A stretch of 64,000 bases of DNA from CAINEC01 sp046052065 (lineage in GTDB: Bacteria > Bacteroidota > Bacteroidia > AKYH767-A > OLB10). Position numbers and translations under genes: made by a program. The notes under the pieces are model-generated. The model was not told the DNA's origin. It searched no databases and saw only the letters and a list, made by a program, of their open reading frames with translations. Of this stretch, positions 33,001 through 42,335 are shown one piece after another. Location of the stretch: positions 1 to 64,000 of the forward strand of contig JBJOND010000002.1 in NCBI GenBank assembly GCA_046052065.1. Reading direction: 5' to 3'. How positions within the stretch are numbered: position 1 is the stretch's first letter; each line of letters starts with the position of its first letter.

Positions 33001-35730
33001 ATGATTTCTTTCCTCGATCAGTTAACAGAATCGATATTTCCTAAGGTTACTTCTAATTCGCTTATAATAGTCCCAACACGTAGGGCTGCGGTTCAAATAG
33101 AACGTAAATTGGGTCAGAAGTTGGCTACTCCAGGCTTTTTACCTACTTGCATTCCTATTGCTGATTTAATGGATCTCTGCTCTGATGTTCCTATTGCAAA
33201 TGAGACACGTTTATTAATTGATTTATTCTCCGCCTATAAAAAAATTGATAACTCTATAGAACTCGATGATTTCATTAAATGGGGAGATCAGATTTTAGCC
33301 GATTTTGATGAGGTTGATAGAAACTTAATAGATACTCAGAAATTATTTAAGCGAATTGTTGATGTCAAAGAGATTGAGCTTATGTTTTCAAATGATGAAT
33401 TTGAAACTGAATTGCTAAATCGATTTTGGAATGAATTCTCCTTACTCCCACTTTCGCCACTGAAAGAATCGTTTATTTCGTATTGGGAAAAGCTACCTGT
33501 TTTGTATAATGCATTTCATACAATTTTATCGCAAAATAATTATTGCTATGAAGGTTTAGCATGGCGTAAAACAGCGCAGTCCATCCAAAGCAATTCTTGG
33601 TTCAAGCAATTTGACTGTATCGTTTTTGCGGGATTTTATGCATTAACAAAATCAGAAGAGGTAATAATTAATTATTTAGTTAAGAACAATAATGCAATTG
33701 TTTATAAAGATGCGGACACCTATTATACGGAAGATAAAAAACAGGAAGCGGGTAATTACCTTCGTAAAGGGATAATGGCTGATGCTTCTAATTTTATTGG
33801 AAGTGATTTATCAAATACTACCAAGAATATTAATATTATTCAGTGTAATGGCGGTACAGCAATGGCAAAAGACATCGGACTTGAGCTTATTCAGAAGTTT
33901 GAAAATTTACCAGCTACAGAATTATCAAATGCTGTAGTAGTATTACCTGATGATTCTTTATTGTTACCTTTATTACAAGTACTCGATAAGAAAGGTATAC
34001 TGCATAATCCTTCTATGGGACTTGCATTAACGACTTTTCCAATAATAGCGTTTATCAAAAAAATCAAAAGCATACGAACACAATTACTAAACGCAGAAAC
34101 GAATATAGAATCGATTGTAAGTAGTCTTTTTGAAATAAAATCATTTAATAGTTTATTCTTAATACTCCATAAATCGATTGAGGAACTTAAGAACTCCCTT
34201 CTTGTTCCGGTAAAAGATTATATAGAAGAACATTTGTTCTTAATGAATTTGATTAACCAGTTTATAGAACCTAGTGTTCATTATCAAAAGCAGATTTTAA
34301 GTTGTATTAAAAATGAAATTGAATTGTTTGGTAGCATGCTGAATAATTTTGATGAAGAGATAACAATTCAATCGTATTGGACATTGCTTATCAATCACAT
34401 CAATAAAATCAGAATTCCTATTGAAGCAAACGAAGGAGAGGGCATCAATATTAATGGGTTCTTAGAAACTCGTTTATCCGATTATAAGTATGTTTTTATC
34501 GCCAATGTAAATGAAGGAACACTACCGTCAAATTCTATTTCCAAATCCCTAATTCCTTATGCTATCAGGAAGTTTTATTCACTACCTTGTAAGGAAGAGC
34601 AAGAAGCAGTTACTGCTTATCATTTTTATCGCTTAATCCAACGATGTGAGGAGCTTTCGCTATTTTATAATAATCAGATGACAGCAACTGGCGGTGGGGA
34701 GAAATCACGATTTATTCTGCAAATTGAAAATGAATTGGTCAAAACGAATTCTAATATTCAAATCAACTATATTCAGTATCAAGCCGACTTACAACCTATA
34801 CATGCAGAGGAGATTGTTATTGAAAAGTCGGATGAAATAGTAGATAAAATGATTGCTAAGTACGTCAATATTGATCAATCGCAGTCGGTAATTGGAAAAG
34901 GATTTTCTGCCTCTTCATTAGCATCATATATTTATTGTCCCTTAAAATATTATTTCGAGCAAATTGCTAAACTGAAGAAACCTGATGAGGTCAAAGGGAT
35001 AGATCAAATGATTTTTGGAAGAATTCTTCACAAGGCGATGGAGAATATTTATAAAAATCAGTTTAAACCTACATCACACTTTTATGATAATTTATTACTG
35101 GATCATTATATCGATGCTGCTATTAAAGAGGAATATTCTGATAAGCAACTTTCAGGAAATGATTATCTACTTCAATCAGTAATTAAGGAGTTAATTTCAC
35201 GAATTATTTTAATTGATAAGGATACAAGTAACCTAGAAATTATAAGTATTGAAGAAACATTTGGTTTTGACTTTCCATTGGATAATCAAACAAACATATT
35301 TATAAAAGGAATATTTGATAGATTAGATTTTGTAGATAATCAATTGCGAATTCTCGATTATAAAACCGGAAGTGGCAGCTTAACAATACCGAAAGACTTT
35401 ACTGCAGTTTTTACGAATTCCGATAATAAAATTGCATTTCAATTATTGCTTTATGTTTATATTTTCAACAAGCAACAGCATGGCGAAAAACGTAAAGAAC
35501 ATTTAGTTGGTAAAGAGATCTTAGCAGGCGCTTATCTTTTAAAGAAGAATTCGAAAGCAATTACTTTCTTAAATAAAGGAAAAACTATTGATGAGGATTT
35601 AATGGAGTTGTTTGAAGAGCACCTACATAAATTACTAGCAGATATTTTAAATCCATCTATTCCTTTTACGCAAACGGACGATTATAAAAAATGTGGTTAC
35701 TGCGACTTTAAAAACATTTGTAGTCGTTAG
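33001..35730 (+). CDS. AddB-like PD-(D/E)XK nuclease
   Basis: A 909-residue cytosolic protein of the AddB/RexB type, a subunit of helicase-nucleases that process double-strand DNA ends for recombination. The N-terminus, LIIVPTRRAAVQIERKLG, is the degenerate helicase-like start typical of Bacteroidota members. The C-terminal nuclease has FGRILHKAMENIY, a downstream FDRLD and ILDYKTGSG. A 4Fe-4S clasp is formed by a cysteine near residue 646 (YIYCPLKYYFEQ) and Cys898, Cys901 and Cys907 (CGYCDFKNIC). The AddA-like UvrD helicase is not in this window. The stop overlaps the convergent gene's stop by 4 bp. Confidence 0.87.
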   Translation: MISFLDQLTESIFPKVTSNSLIIVPTRRAAVQIERKLGQKLATPGFLPTCIPIADLMDLCSDVPIANETRLLIDLFSAYKKIDNSIELDDFIKWGDQILADFDEVDRNLIDTQKLFKRIVDVKEIELMFSNDEFETELLNRFWNEFSLLPLSPLKESFISYWEKLPVLYNAFHTILSQNNYCYEGLAWRKTAQSIQSNSWFKQFDCIVFAGFYALTKSEEVIINYLVKNNNAIVYKDADTYYTEDKKQEAGNYLRKGIMADASNFIGSDLSNTTKNINIIQCNGGTAMAKDIGLELIQKFENLPATELSNAVVVLPDDSLLLPLLQVLDKKGILHNPSMGLALTTFPIIAFIKKIKSIRTQLLNAETNIESIVSSLFEIKSFNSLFLILHKSIEELKNSLLVPVKDYIEEHLFLMNLINQFIEPSVHYQKQILSCIKNEIELFGSMLNNFDEEITIQSYWTLLINHINKIRIPIEANEGEGININGFLETRLSDYKYVFIANVNEGTLPSNSISKSLIPYAIRKFYSLPCKEEQEAVTAYHFYRLIQRCEELSLFYNNQMTATGGGEKSRFILQIENELVKTNSNIQINYIQYQADLQPIHAEEIVIEKSDEIVDKMIAKYVNIDQSQSVIGKGFSASSLASYIYCPLKYYFEQIAKLKKPDEVKGIDQMIFGRILHKAMENIYKNQFKPTSHFYDNLLLDHYIDAAIKEEYSDKQLSGNDYLLQSVIKELISRIILIDKDTSNLEIISIEETFGFDFPLDNQTNIFIKGIFDRLDFVDNQLRILDYKTGSGSLTIPKDFTAVFTNSDNKIAFQLLLYVYIFNKQQHGEKRKEHLVGKEILAGAYLLKKNSKAITFLNKGKTIDEDLMELFEEHLHKLLADILNPSIPFTQTDDYKKCGYCDFKNICSR

Positions 35731-36095
35731 TAAGTATTATTCTGACGATCTTCTAATCGTCTAGAAATTCGTTCGAGGATTGTATTAGTAATGGATATTA
35801 AAATACTAAATAAGAAAGCAACCCAAAACCCATCAACTTTAAACCCTGCATGTAAAATATTAGACGCAATTAAAATTATTGCGGCATTAATTACTAATAG
35901 AAAAAATCCGAGTGAGACCACTGTTATCGGTAATGTTAGAAATACTAAAATCGGTTTAAGATAAATATTCAATAAAATAATAACGAGCGAAACAAGAATA
36001 GCATAGCCCATTGAATTGACCGATACACCAGGCATCAAAGAGGCGATCAAAAAAATGGCTAAGGCCAACGACATTATTTTAACTAAAAACTTCAT
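35727..36095 (-). CDS. Phage-holin-4_2-superfamily membrane protein
   Basis: A 122-residue inner-membrane protein with four hydrophobic segments covering most of its length (LALAIFLIASLMPGV, AILVSLVIILLNIYLKPIL, FFLLVINAAIILIASNIL, FWVAFLFSILISITNTIL). The LNIYLKPIL and the ITNTILERI texts are typical of the chromosomal family named after phage holins. It is not evidence of a prophage, as such genes are common in Bacteroidota. Function is unknown. Its last 4 bp overlap the end of the nuclease gene. Confidence 0.8.
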   Translation of the reverse strand: MKFLVKIMSLALAIFLIASLMPGVSVNSMGYAILVSLVIILLNIYLKPILVFLTLPITVVSLGFFLLVINAAIILIASNILHAGFKVDGFWVAFLFSILISITNTILERISRRLEDRQNNTY

Positions 36096-36109
36096 ATTAA
36101 ATCTTTATT

Positions 36110-36117
36110 CAAAAATA
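36110..36117 (-). promoter_or_regulatory. Predicted -7 box of the holin-like gene
   Basis: TATTTTTG on the minus strand fits TAnnTTTG, 14 bp upstream of the ATG at 36095. Confidence 0.45.
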
Positions 36118-36169
36118 GATTAATTTGTGTTGATATAAAACATAAATTAGTTTAAAATGTTATAAATGA

Positions 36170-36682
36170 ATGAAAACACTTATACTAACCGTACTATTAT
36201 TATTCTCAACAGCCTCATCAATTCATACATTCGAATTTAAAACGATAGATGGTAAAACAATGAGCTATTCTGCTTTTAAAGGTAAGAAAATTCTGATCGT
36301 CAATACTGCTTCTAAATGTGGCTATACTTCCCAATACGAAGATTTGGAAGCATTATATAAACAATACAATTCGAAATTGGTAATTGTAGGATTTCCTGCA
36401 AATAATTTTGGTGGACAAGAGCCGGGTTCTAATTCAGATATTAATAATTTCTGTAAGAAAAATTATGGAGTAACTTTTATCATGGCCTCTAAAGTTTCAG
36501 TTAAAGGAAATGATATGGATCCAATTTTTCAATGGTTGACTACTCAAGACAATCCTGATTTTACAGGCGACATTCGCTGGAACTTTGAGAAATTCTTATT
36601 GGATGAAAATGGTAAATTGATTCATCGTTATCGTTCTGGAACTAATCCAACCGATAAAAAATTGACTGAACAATTGAATTAA
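36170..36682 (+). CDS. Glutathione peroxidase-like thiol peroxidase
   Basis: A 170-residue thioredoxin-fold peroxidase that reduces hydroperoxides. The peroxidatic Cys50 sits in NTASKCGYT, Gln83 in NNFGGQEPGS and Trp137 in IRWNFEKFL, so the catalytic set is complete, with cysteine rather than selenocysteine. Bacterial members usually use thioredoxin rather than glutathione. The N-terminal hydrophobic stretch (residues 1-17) looks like a signal peptide, so the protein probably works in the periplasm. The stop codon abuts that of the convergent response regulator without any gap. Confidence 0.9.
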   Translation: MKTLILTVLLLFSTASSIHTFEFKTIDGKTMSYSAFKGKKILIVNTASKCGYTSQYEDLEALYKQYNSKLVIVGFPANNFGGQEPGSNSDINNFCKKNYGVTFIMASKVSVKGNDMDPIFQWLTTQDNPDFTGDIRWNFEKFLLDENGKLIHRYRSGTNPTDKKLTEQLN

Positions 36683-37372
36683 TTACTGACTAATCAGTAA
36701 ACGAATTCCCTTTCCGTGTAGAGTAGCAATTTCAATACGACTGTCTTCTTTTAAATACTTGCGTATTTTGGTTACAAACACGTCCATACTTCTGCCATTA
36801 AAGTAATTATCGTCACCCCAAATAAGTTTTAATGCTTTTTGGCGAGGTAATAAATCATTTTGGTGCACACATAACAATCGCAATAGTTCTGCTTCTTTTG
36901 GCGAAAGATTTTCAGTTTTACCAAGTCGGTGAATTTGTCTTAACTTATAATCAAAATCATACTCACCTATTTTAAAATCTGTCTGGTTATCTAAATCAAT
37001 AATCCCTAACGAGCGTTTTAAAATAATATTGATTTTATAAAGCAATACTTCTGTATCGAATGGCTTGGTTAAATAGTCATCTGCGCCTGCTTCATAGCCT
37101 CGTATCATATCTTCCTTCATCCCTTTTGCAGTTAAAAAGATAATAGGCGTTTTCTTATTCTCTTCCCTAATCTTAGTTGCTAATGAAAATCCATCCATCT
37201 TGGGCATCATAACATCTAAAATTATTAGGTCATATGATTTTTTCTGATAAACATCTAATCCTTCAGCACCATCTCGAGCTAAATTGACATTATATTCTTC
37301 TAACTCAAGAAAATTCTTAAGTACATTTCCAAAATTAACATCATCTTCTACTAACAAAATTTTTGCTTTCAT
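36683..37372 (-). CDS. OmpR-type response regulator (RprY-like)
   Basis: A 229-residue transcription regulator. The receiver domain has LLVEDD, phospho-acceptor Asp53 (DLIILDVMMPKMDG), FLTAKG and the LTKPFD lysine. A winged-helix domain occupies about 130-228 and ends in IATLHGKGIRLLIS. The ATG overlaps the stop of the upstream kinase gene (ATGA), so the two are one operon and a cognate pair. The set-up resembles RprX/RprY of Bacteroides, but that identity is inferred. No target operator was identified. Confidence 0.93.
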   Translation of the reverse strand: MKAKILLVEDDVNFGNVLKNFLELEEYNVNLARDGAEGLDVYQKKSYDLIILDVMMPKMDGFSLATKIREENKKTPIIFLTAKGMKEDMIRGYEAGADDYLTKPFDTEVLLYKINIILKRSLGIIDLDNQTDFKIGEYDFDYKLRQIHRLGKTENLSPKEAELLRLLCVHQNDLLPRQKALKLIWGDDNYFNGRSMDVFVTKIRKYLKEDSRIEIATLHGKGIRLLISQ

Positions 37373-39021
37373 GCTATGGTTTTTTTAATGGGTAGTTGTA
37401 TAGTAAAGGTGCTTCCTTTATTAATTTCAGATTCAACGCTGATTGTTCCCTGATGTTGTTCTAAAATTGTTCGAACATAACTTAGTCCTAGTCCAAACCC
37501 TTTCACATCATGCAAATTACCTGTTGTTGCTCTATAAAACGTATCGAAGATTCGCTTCTGAACTTCTTTTGTCATTCCGATACCGTTATCTTTTACTTCA
37601 ATTACTACAAAATCAATTGACTTAGTAATGCTAACAACTATCTGAGGCGCATTATTAGAATATTTGATGGAGTTATCTATTAAATTACTAATGACGTTAA
37701 CTAGGTGGTTTCTATCGCCGGTAATTGCAGGAATATCTTCTGCAACTTTAATTTCCAATTTTCCATTTTTATTTTCAACCGAAAGCAAACTACTATTGAT
37801 AGCTTCTTCCGCTACTTCTTCAATCTTCAACGTTTCATATTTTAACTTCAACTCTCCTTTTTCCAATTGAGCCATCTGCAACATCACTTCTACTTGTCGG
37901 AGCATTCGCTTGTTTTCATCACGAATTACTCCCGTGTAGTAATCGAGTTTCTCAGGATTTGAATATACTTTCGGATTTTTTAATGATTCATTCGCGATTG
38001 AAATAGTAGCAATTGGTGTTTTGAATTCATGCGTCATGTTATTGATAAAATCACTTTTTATCTCAGCTAATTTTTTCTGTGTTAAAACTGTTCGCATCAC
38101 ATAAATAAATCCAATTATCATTACAATTGAAAACACAACAGCACTGATTAATAAAGGCCATAATGAATAAAATAAGAACTCATATTTTTTAGGAAATGTA
38201 ATTGTAAGTTGCTCGTTCTTCTTTAAAATATCATTCGGAAATAGTAATACCGAATAATTGGATTTTAAGAGTTTACTAGTATCTGATTTTGCATTGGTGT
38301 ATTCAAAATTATTTTTATTAACCTGTTTGATTCCGTAGATGTAATTTACAGGTATATTCCTTCCAGTAAATTCCTTAGTTATTATACTATCTAGTACCGT
38401 TGGCGGAATTCGTTCTAACAAGCTTTTATTTCTGTCGTTTATTTGAAAAGTCAGTTTGTTCATTAAAGTGTTAAGCTTATTGAACTTCGATTCCATTCTG
38501 CGCTCTGCCTCCCGCTCTATCGAATCCATAATTATTGATTCGTCGCTTAAGTTAAAAGATAGTACCTCTTTCTGTTGAAAATCGTTTTCAATTCTAATAT
38601 CTATTGATGAATCGAGTAATGCACTATTGCTAAAATCTTTGTTGTATTTTCTGTTGGATTTAATCTCATTTACCCTCTTTCTGATTTCTTGAGCGATTAT
38701 TGAAAAATCGTTGTTAGCAGCATTTATATTCACATTATTGCTGCCTAAAATACTTCCAAGATGATTTAGCAAACTATCATTTTTACTGGCACCTGAACCT
38801 GTAGAATCATTTTGTGAAATAAAATTCTGTACGACAATCTTAATGTTTTCTTGCTGTTCCACTTTAGCTACGATATCATTTAATGCAAGCATTACTGATT
38901 GATCGAACTGCTGCTCCTTTAATTTGATATCGTCATATATCCAATATGCTTGTAATAAAATAAGTCCTGCTAATGCAAAGCTCATTACAAAAACCGTTAA
39001 TCGAAAGCCTGATTTTTTCAC
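37369..39021 (-). CDS. Sensor histidine kinase (RprX-like)
   Basis: A 550-residue inner-membrane kinase. A first membrane span covers about residues 8-28 and a second about 285-308, which bound a periplasmic sensor region of some 255 residues with no recognised domain. The dimerisation helix has MTHEFKTPIA with phospho-His331. The ATPase domain has NLIDNSIKYS (N box), DNGIGM (G1) and GFGLGLSYV (G2). The start is GTG at 39021; an in-frame ATG at residue 13 is a possible alternative. A -7 box lies 5 bp upstream of the GTG. The response regulator gene overlaps its stop. Confidence 0.92.
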   Translation of the reverse strand: MKKSGFRLTVFVMSFALAGLILLQAYWIYDDIKLKEQQFDQSVMLALNDIVAKVEQQENIKIVVQNFISQNDSTGSGASKNDSLLNHLGSILGSNNVNINAANNDFSIIAQEIRKRVNEIKSNRKYNKDFSNSALLDSSIDIRIENDFQQKEVLSFNLSDESIIMDSIEREAERRMESKFNKLNTLMNKLTFQINDRNKSLLERIPPTVLDSIITKEFTGRNIPVNYIYGIKQVNKNNFEYTNAKSDTSKLLKSNYSVLLFPNDILKKNEQLTITFPKKYEFLFYSLWPLLISAVVFSIVMIIGFIYVMRTVLTQKKLAEIKSDFINNMTHEFKTPIATISIANESLKNPKVYSNPEKLDYYTGVIRDENKRMLRQVEVMLQMAQLEKGELKLKYETLKIEEVAEEAINSSLLSVENKNGKLEIKVAEDIPAITGDRNHLVNVISNLIDNSIKYSNNAPQIVVSITKSIDFVVIEVKDNGIGMTKEVQKRIFDTFYRATTGNLHDVKGFGLGLSYVRTILEQHQGTISVESEINKGSTFTIQLPIKKTIA

Positions 39022-39025
39022 TTGT

Positions 39026-39033
39026 CAAATTTA
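39026..39033 (-). promoter_or_regulatory. Predicted -7 box of the kinase-regulator operon
   Basis: TAAATTTG on the minus strand, ending 5 bp before the GTG start of the kinase gene. If functional, the message would have almost no leader. Confidence 0.4.
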
Positions 39034-39091
39034 TTAATTGCTAAATTGCAATAATTGTTGTTAACGCTAAATTAACTTACTTATTTAATTG

Positions 39092-39099
39092 TAGATTTG
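39092..39099 (+). promoter_or_regulatory. Predicted -7 box of the DUF5916-type gene
   Basis: TAGATTTG fits TAnnTTTG and lies 25 bp before the ATG at 39125. It is divergent from the kinase promoter across about 60 bp. Confidence 0.5.
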
Positions 39100-39124
39100 C
39101 AGTCTGATATTTCTCTGTAGTTGC

Positions 39125-41614
39125 ATGACTGCCAATTTTAAATCACTATCATCTTCAAAAACATTTCGAATAGGCTTACTTTGTGCAATAGTATTGCTTT
39201 TTTCATCAATTACTATATTCGCTCAAGATACGTTAAAGTCTGTTAGTGCGGTGCGATTTGCTAAAGCTCCTGTAATTGATGGTATAATGGAGGAGACAAT
39301 ATGGAATACTGCAGTCTACACGGATACCTTTATTCAATCACGACCAATTGAAGGAGCACAGGCTAGTCAACGAACAAAAGTTCGAATGGGCTATACAGAT
39401 GATGCCATATATGTCTTTGCCGAACTGCTTGATAAAAGTCCGGATAGCATTTTACACCAGCTTGGAAAGCGTGATGAAATGGACATGAATGCTGATTATT
39501 TCTGTTTTAAAATAGATCCTTATGCTAATCATCAAGATGCATTTCAGTTTACAGTTTATGCAAGTGGTGTGCAGCTAGATAATAAGTATAACGACTATAC
39601 CTTTAATGCGGTTTGGAATAGCGCAGTAAAATTGACCGATAAGGGTTGGACAGTAGAAATGGAAATCCCCTTTTCTGCTATACGTTTTCCGAGTACGCAA
39701 GTACAGGACTGGAATACTCAAATGCTTCGTTATATTCGGAGAGAGCGCGAATTAATACAATGGTCATTAACGCCCTCTGGCGTAACAAATCCCTTAGAGT
39801 ATTGGGGTAAGTTAACAGGAATTGAAAATATAAAAACGCCTGTTCGCCTGGCATTAATACCATATGGAGTTTTAAATTATTCCCGTTCTCCTCAATTTGA
39901 TGAGTTTGATAATTATTCATATTCGAACTCTTATGGCTGGAGTGCTGGTGCAGATATTAAATATGGAATTGATGATCGATTTACTTTAGACATGACCTTA
40001 TTGCCAGATTTTGGTCAGGTGCAGTCTGATAATAAAATTAAAAACTTAAGTTATACGGAAGTGGTGTTTGATGAGAACAGACCATTCTTTCAAGAAGGTG
40101 TAGATCTTTTTACGAAAGGTGATTTGTTTTACTCCCGTAGAATTGGAAAAACACCAGGAGGATTTTTCAGAGTGAGCAGTGAGCTAAACGAAGGTGATGT
40201 ATTGGTAGAGAATCCAACACAGAGTAAATTGCTAAATGCTACAAAGGTTTCTGGCCGACTAAACAATGGATTAGGAATTGGTTTTTTTAATGCTACAACA
40301 GATAATACCTACGCTTTAATTAAAAACTCAAGCGGAGAAACACGCAAAGTATTAACAGAGTCGTTTGCGAATTATAATATTCTTGTGTTTGACAAGCAGT
40401 ATAAAAGCAATAACAACTTTTATATTATCAACTTAAATACTACGCGAAGAAATGAGAATAAAGATGCGAACGTAACAGGTGCTGGATTTTCATTATTTAC
40501 CAATAATAAGAAGTATGCATTTGTAGGTGATGGAGTTTACTCTTCGCAGCAGTATCATACAGAAGAACAAAAGGATATAAATGGATATCGTTATAACTTA
40601 AAGTTTGCAAAAGTAAGTGGTGCGTTTAAATTCGGAATGTTATCGGAGGTAATTGATACAGCTTATAATGTAATGGACCTCGGTTATTTCACTGTTCCTG
40701 GAATTGTTTCAAATACAGGGTACGTTCGTTATAATTTATTTCAACCTTGGAAGTTTTTACGAGATGGTTTTGTTAATCTTGAATATACCAATAAAAGAGA
40801 TTTTAAAACTGGAAGGCAAGGAAACAATTCGTTAGATTTAAATGGATTTGTAAGCTTTCTTGATTTCAATGCTATGTTTTTTGGTGGTGGATTTACACCA
40901 ACTAGAAACTACGATATGTATGAGCCTCGTGTGTCAGGTTATTACTTTCATGGGTATCGGTATTTTTATGGCTACGTCGGATTTAGTACCGATTATCGTA
41001 AGAAGTTTGCCTACGATGTCAGTTTGAATATTTCTAATTTTCTAGATGAGTATAGAAGCGAAGGTTATAACCCAAGTTTAAGTTTACGATTCCGTCCGAA
41101 TGATCATTTATTTATTACCACCTCTTTTACCTACAATCTTGATCCCGCAAATATTGGATTCGCATCAATACAAGACACTGCAATAGTATTTGGGTTAAGA
41201 CGATTAGACACCTATACGAATGAAATCAATTGCTCATATACCATCAATGACAGAATGAATATTTCTTTAAGAGCAAGAAATTATTGCATCACAGGTCTTT
41301 ATAAGAAGTACTTTTATTTATTAGAAAATGGAGAACTAGCCGATTATGATGAATATAATGGCAATAGTAATTTCAAACTTGATTTATTAAACATCGACTT
41401 GGTTTATGAATATCGCTTTGCCCCGGGAAGTGTACTGAACATTGTTTACAAAAACAGCATTGATGATGCTGCGAGTGATAACATAAGCAGAGATTATGGA
41501 TATAATACCAAGAAGATGTTTTTACATCCGAGAACCGATATAGTAAGTATAAAATTACTTTATTACCTCGATTATCAAGATCTGAAAAAAGGAATTAAAA
41601 GAAGTTCGAAATAA
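39125..41614 (+). CDS. CBM9-like/DUF5916 outer-membrane protein
   Basis: An 829-residue exported protein. The hydrophobic stretch at about residues 16-34 (ending TIFAQ) is a signal peptide. Residues about 40-240 resemble carbohydrate-binding module 9 (AKAPVIDGIMEETIWNTA, GWTVEMEIPFSAIRFP). The remainder (about 250-829) has alternating strands and conserved texts such as FDENRPFFQEGVDLF, as in DUF5916 proteins, which are predicted outer-membrane barrels. The role is not established; involvement with glycans is inferred from the CBM9-like part only. The last 20 bp overlap the convergent thioredoxin-like gene. Confidence 0.8.
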   Translation: MTANFKSLSSSKTFRIGLLCAIVLLFSSITIFAQDTLKSVSAVRFAKAPVIDGIMEETIWNTAVYTDTFIQSRPIEGAQASQRTKVRMGYTDDAIYVFAELLDKSPDSILHQLGKRDEMDMNADYFCFKIDPYANHQDAFQFTVYASGVQLDNKYNDYTFNAVWNSAVKLTDKGWTVEMEIPFSAIRFPSTQVQDWNTQMLRYIRRERELIQWSLTPSGVTNPLEYWGKLTGIENIKTPVRLALIPYGVLNYSRSPQFDEFDNYSYSNSYGWSAGADIKYGIDDRFTLDMTLLPDFGQVQSDNKIKNLSYTEVVFDENRPFFQEGVDLFTKGDLFYSRRIGKTPGGFFRVSSELNEGDVLVENPTQSKLLNATKVSGRLNNGLGIGFFNATTDNTYALIKNSSGETRKVLTESFANYNILVFDKQYKSNNNFYIINLNTTRRNENKDANVTGAGFSLFTNNKKYAFVGDGVYSSQQYHTEEQKDINGYRYNLKFAKVSGAFKFGMLSEVIDTAYNVMDLGYFTVPGIVSNTGYVRYNLFQPWKFLRDGFVNLEYTNKRDFKTGRQGNNSLDLNGFVSFLDFNAMFFGGGFTPTRNYDMYEPRVSGYYFHGYRYFYGYVGFSTDYRKKFAYDVSLNISNFLDEYRSEGYNPSLSLRFRPNDHLFITTSFTYNLDPANIGFASIQDTAIVFGLRRLDTYTNEINCSYTINDRMNISLRARNYCITGLYKKYFYLLENGELADYDEYNGNSNFKLDLLNIDLVYEYRFAPGSVLNIVYKNSIDDAASDNISRDYGYNTKKMFLHPRTDIVSIKLLYYLDYQDLKKGIKRSSK

Positions 41615-42200
41615 GTTCGTTTAAATCACTTTTAATTGCCGCACCATTGTTTTTAGTGTAGTATTTGTGAAGCTCAATTTCCCAATCATGTTTAGGCATA
41701 TCAGGGTTTTCCGTTCTTAATTTGGCAAGCCAATTTTTTATCTCATCTGGACGTGGCCCCCAAGTTCCTAATACTTCGCCACTTTGTTGATTATAAAAGA
41801 TGCATTTAGGAATTGATCGGCTTCCGTTGGTTAAAAACTGATTCATTAGTTCGGGATGCTCGTCTCTGTAAAAGTAATTTGAAGTGATAATAGGTGAACA
41901 AGAATTAAAAAAATGCTCAAGCCATGGGATATTTTGTGCTGAGTCGCCACACCAGGCTTCGGTGATTATCGCAGCAGCGATTGGTGTCTTTAATAATATT
42001 GATGTGTTTTCAAATTTAGCATCATTTAATCGTTTCATACGGTGTAAATTCAACTTGGTATATTCCACCCTTTCGGTCGTAACATCATGACCTGATGTGG
42101 TTTGAGTTGCAACTAAATCCTCAATCGAACGCAAATATTCGATATAACTCATACCTTTGTCCATCATTACTTTAAAATCATTCAGAGTTGATTCCGTCAT
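41595..42200 (-). CDS. Thioredoxin-like protein with a single active-site cysteine
   Basis: A 201-residue cytosolic thioredoxin-fold protein. The motif is WCGDS at 83-87, so the second cysteine of the CxxC pair is missing, as in the small Bacteroidota group often labelled thioredoxin family protein. RSIPKCIFYNQQSGEVLGTWGPRP contains the cis-proline region. I use the ATG at 42200; the longer frame begins with a TTG that overlaps the -7 box. Disulfide reductase activity is doubtful with one cysteine; a thiol-binding or adaptor role is possible. It overlaps the convergent gene by 20 bp. Confidence 0.8.
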   Translation of the reverse strand: MTESTLNDFKVMMDKGMSYIEYLRSIEDLVATQTTSGHDVTTERVEYTKLNLHRMKRLNDAKFENTSILLKTPIAAAIITEAWCGDSAQNIPWLEHFFNSCSPIITSNYFYRDEHPELMNQFLTNGSRSIPKCIFYNQQSGEVLGTWGPRPDEIKNWLAKLRTENPDMPKHDWEIELHKYYTKNNGAAIKSDLNELISNFF

Positions 42201-42221
42201 ACAAATTTTGTTTTTAAAGTG

Positions 42222-42229
42222 CAAAGTTA
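42222..42229 (-). promoter_or_regulatory. Predicted -7 box of the thioredoxin-like gene
   Basis: TAACTTTG on the minus strand, 21 bp upstream of the ATG at 42200. Confidence 0.55.
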
Positions 42230-42335
42230 TAATTTACACAAAAATTTGGGCTACTTATCGAAGACTAAATTACTTTTACAGAAAAATAGTAACATATTAA
42301 CCTAAAATAGAAGTATTTTCAATTTAGAAAAGAAA

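Noticed and set aside
35727..36095. Prophage holin
   Set aside because: The family is a common chromosomal membrane protein and no other phage gene is near.
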